From the NCBI GenBank assembly GCA_947468985.1, contig CANINJ010000127.1:1-6057 (forward strand): a DNA stretch of 6,057 nt, given 5' to 3'. The notes under the pieces were generated by a model that was not told the origin of the DNA, searched no databases, and saw nothing but the letters and a program-made list of their open reading frames with translations. This DNA comes from Bacteroidota bacterium. GTDB taxonomy: Bacteria; Bacteroidota; Bacteroidia; Flavobacteriales; Flavobacteriaceae. Below are positions 4,664 through 6,057 of this stretch, piece by piece (position 1 is the stretch's first letter; the number at the start of each line of letters is the position of its first letter). The position numbers and the translations under genes were made by a program.

Positions 4664-6057
4664 ATGAAATATATCCTATCGGTTGTCGTATCACTAATAA
4701 CTACAATGGTTTTAGGACAAAATTTTCAGCAATATGTAAATCCAATTATTGGAACAGGCGGTCACGGGCATACTTTTCCTGGGGCAACGCTTCCATTTGG
4801 AATGGTGCAATTATCTCCCGACACAAGAATTGACGGCAGTTGGGACGGTTGTTCTGGGTATCATTATTCCGATTCAGTGATTTATGGTTTTTCGCACACG
4901 CACCTCAACGGAACGGGTGTTTCTGATTTTGGAGATATTATGTTGGTGCCAACAATGGGAGAACCTTTATTAGATAACAAAATATATTCTTCAAAATTTT
5001 CACATCAAAACGAAAAAGCAACGGCTGGTTTTTATTCCGTTAAATTGGATAAACACAATATCGATGTTCGTTTGACAACCTCAACAAGGGTAGGTTTTCA
5101 TGAATATACTTTCAATTCTAATGGTCAAGCCAATATTATTCTTGATTTAAACCATAGAGATAAATTGCTTTATGGTGAAGTGAAAATCATTGACAATAAA
5201 ACTATCGAAATATTAAGACGAAGTGAAGCATGGGCAAAAGAGCAATATGTTTATGCTAGAATTGAGTTTAATGCTCCCATGGAAATCAATAATTCCAATT
5301 CCAATGGGGAATACAGACCTAATTTTTATTCAGGAACAAAATTGGTCCTAAGCTTTTCTAAACAAGTGAAAAAAGGAGAAAAAATCCTCGTGAAAATTTC
5401 GCTTTCACCAACAAGTTATGAAGGAGCAAAACTAAACAGTTCAGAAATTAAAGGCTGGGATTTTGAAAAAGTAAAATTGGAAGCGGAGCAAAAGTGGAAT
5501 TCAGAACTGTCAAAAATTGAAGTTACAGAAGCAGATATAAACAAAAAAACTGTTTTCTACACGGCCTTATACCATACAATGGTGCAGCCTAACATTGCAC
5601 AAGATGTAGATGGAAAATACCGTGGCAGAGACAACAAAATTCATGTCGCAGAAGGATTCAATTACTATTCCGTTTTCTCGCTTTGGGATACGTTTCGAGC
5701 GGCACATCCACTTTATACTTTGATTGACAAAAAACGAACTTCCGATTTTATCAATACGTTTCTAAAGCAATACGAACAAGGTGGAAGATTGCCCGTTTGG
5801 GAATTGGCATCCAATGAAACCGATTGTATGATTGGCTATCATTCTGTTTCTGTAATTGCTGATGCAATGGCAAAAGGAATCACAGGTTTTGATTATGAAA
5901 AAGCGTTTGAAGCCGCCAAACATTCAGCGATGTTGGATCATTTGGGATTGGATGCTTATAAAAAACAAGGATTCATTGCCATGGATGACGAACACGAAAG
6001 CGTTTCTAAAACATTAGAGTATGCTTATGACGATTGGTGTATTGCGCAAATGGCTAA
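4664..6057 (+). CDS. GH92 family alpha-mannosidase, 3' end outside the window
   Basis: The first 464 residues of a secreted glycoside hydrolase family 92 enzyme, a calcium-dependent exo-alpha-mannosidase family that trims mannose from N-glycans and mannans. Residues 1-18 form a Sec signal peptide (M-K-Y-I-L-S, hydrophobic core, V-L-G before Q19), without a lipobox. The N-terminal domain has V25-N-P-I-I-G-T-G-G-H-G-H-T-F-P-G-A-T-L-P, then G75-F-S-H-T-H-L-N-G-T-G and D-F-G-D-I. The (alpha/alpha)6 barrel begins after about 290, with S339-L-W-D-T-F-R-A, G373-G-R-L-P-V-W-E-L, N384-E-T-D-C-M-I-G-Y-H and L451-E-Y-A-Y-D-D-W. Family members are usually about 750 residues, so roughly 60% is present. 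The general-acid Glu and the Asp base lie farther C-terminal and cannot be checked; linkage specificity is therefore unknown. The frame is open to the window edge. No SusC/SusD genes are visible beside it, so membership in a polysaccharide utilisation locus is untested. Confidence 0.95.
   Translation, partial: MKYILSVVVSLITTMVLGQNFQQYVNPIIGTGGHGHTFPGATLPFGMVQLSPDTRIDGSWDGCSGYHYSDSVIYGFSHTHLNGTGVSDFGDIMLVPTMGEPLLDNKIYSSKFSHQNEKATAGFYSVKLDKHNIDVRLTTSTRVGFHEYTFNSNGQANIILDLNHRDKLLYGEVKIIDNKTIEILRRSEAWAKEQYVYARIEFNAPMEINNSNSNGEYRPNFYSGTKLVLSFSKQVKKGEKILVKISLSPTSYEGAKLNSSEIKGWDFEKVKLEAEQKWNSELSKIEVTEADINKKTVFYTALYHTMVQPNIAQDVDGKYRGRDNKIHVAEGFNYYSVFSLWDTFRAAHPLYTLIDKKRTSDFINTFLKQYEQGGRLPVWELASNETDCMIGYHSVSVIADAMAKGITGFDYEKAFEAAKHSAMLDHLGLDAYKKQGFIAMDDEHESVSKTLEYAYDDWCIAQMA

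Noticed and set aside
3187..6057. gdhA and the GH92 gene as one operon
   Set aside because: A strong intrinsic terminator (4549-4586) and a separate -7 box (4639-4646) lie between them.

Overview
The window reads as ordinary chromosome from a member of the Flavobacteriaceae, most likely Flavobacterium or a close relative. The evidence is the low G+C content, A-rich leaders without strong Shine-Dalgarno sites, repeated Bacteroidota-type -7 boxes (TAnnTTTG) in front of the genes, and protein families typical of the group. No phage, CRISPR, insertion sequence, tRNA or rRNA is visible.

Layout: a plus-strand gene appears to end at the left edge and is followed by a strong terminator (51-81). Next comes an exported TlpA/ResA-like thioredoxin (186-1184, +). 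A symmetric terminator (1203-1229) follows, then a short inverted-repeat element (1239-1343). A DUF805 inner-membrane protein is encoded convergently (1382-1768, -), with a leader of about 150 nt carrying tandem repeats. Positions 1932-2208 hold no gene but contain a repeat-like intergenic element (2013-2130). Positions 2209-2981 (-) hold the decayed remains of an outer-membrane protein gene that I recognise as the flavobacterial THC0290_0291 family: it has three frameshifts and no start codon, although its promoter box survives. Divergent from it is an intact hexameric glutamate dehydrogenase, gdhA (3187-4530, +), with a perfect 12-bp palindrome just downstream of its -7 box and a terminator after it. 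Last is the N-terminal 464 residues of a secreted GH92 alpha-mannosidase (4664 to the right edge, +).

The genes look like separate transcription units: each intact one has its own -7 box, and three intrinsic terminators separate the plus-strand genes. There is no sign that they form a joint system. gdhA links ammonium assimilation to central metabolism, the GH92 enzyme trims mannose from glycans outside the cytoplasm, and the thioredoxin-like protein acts on thiols in the periplasm. I found no convincing new biological system. The most interesting material is the degraded stretch 1230-3126 (pseudogene and unexplained intergenic elements) and the possible operator at gdhA.
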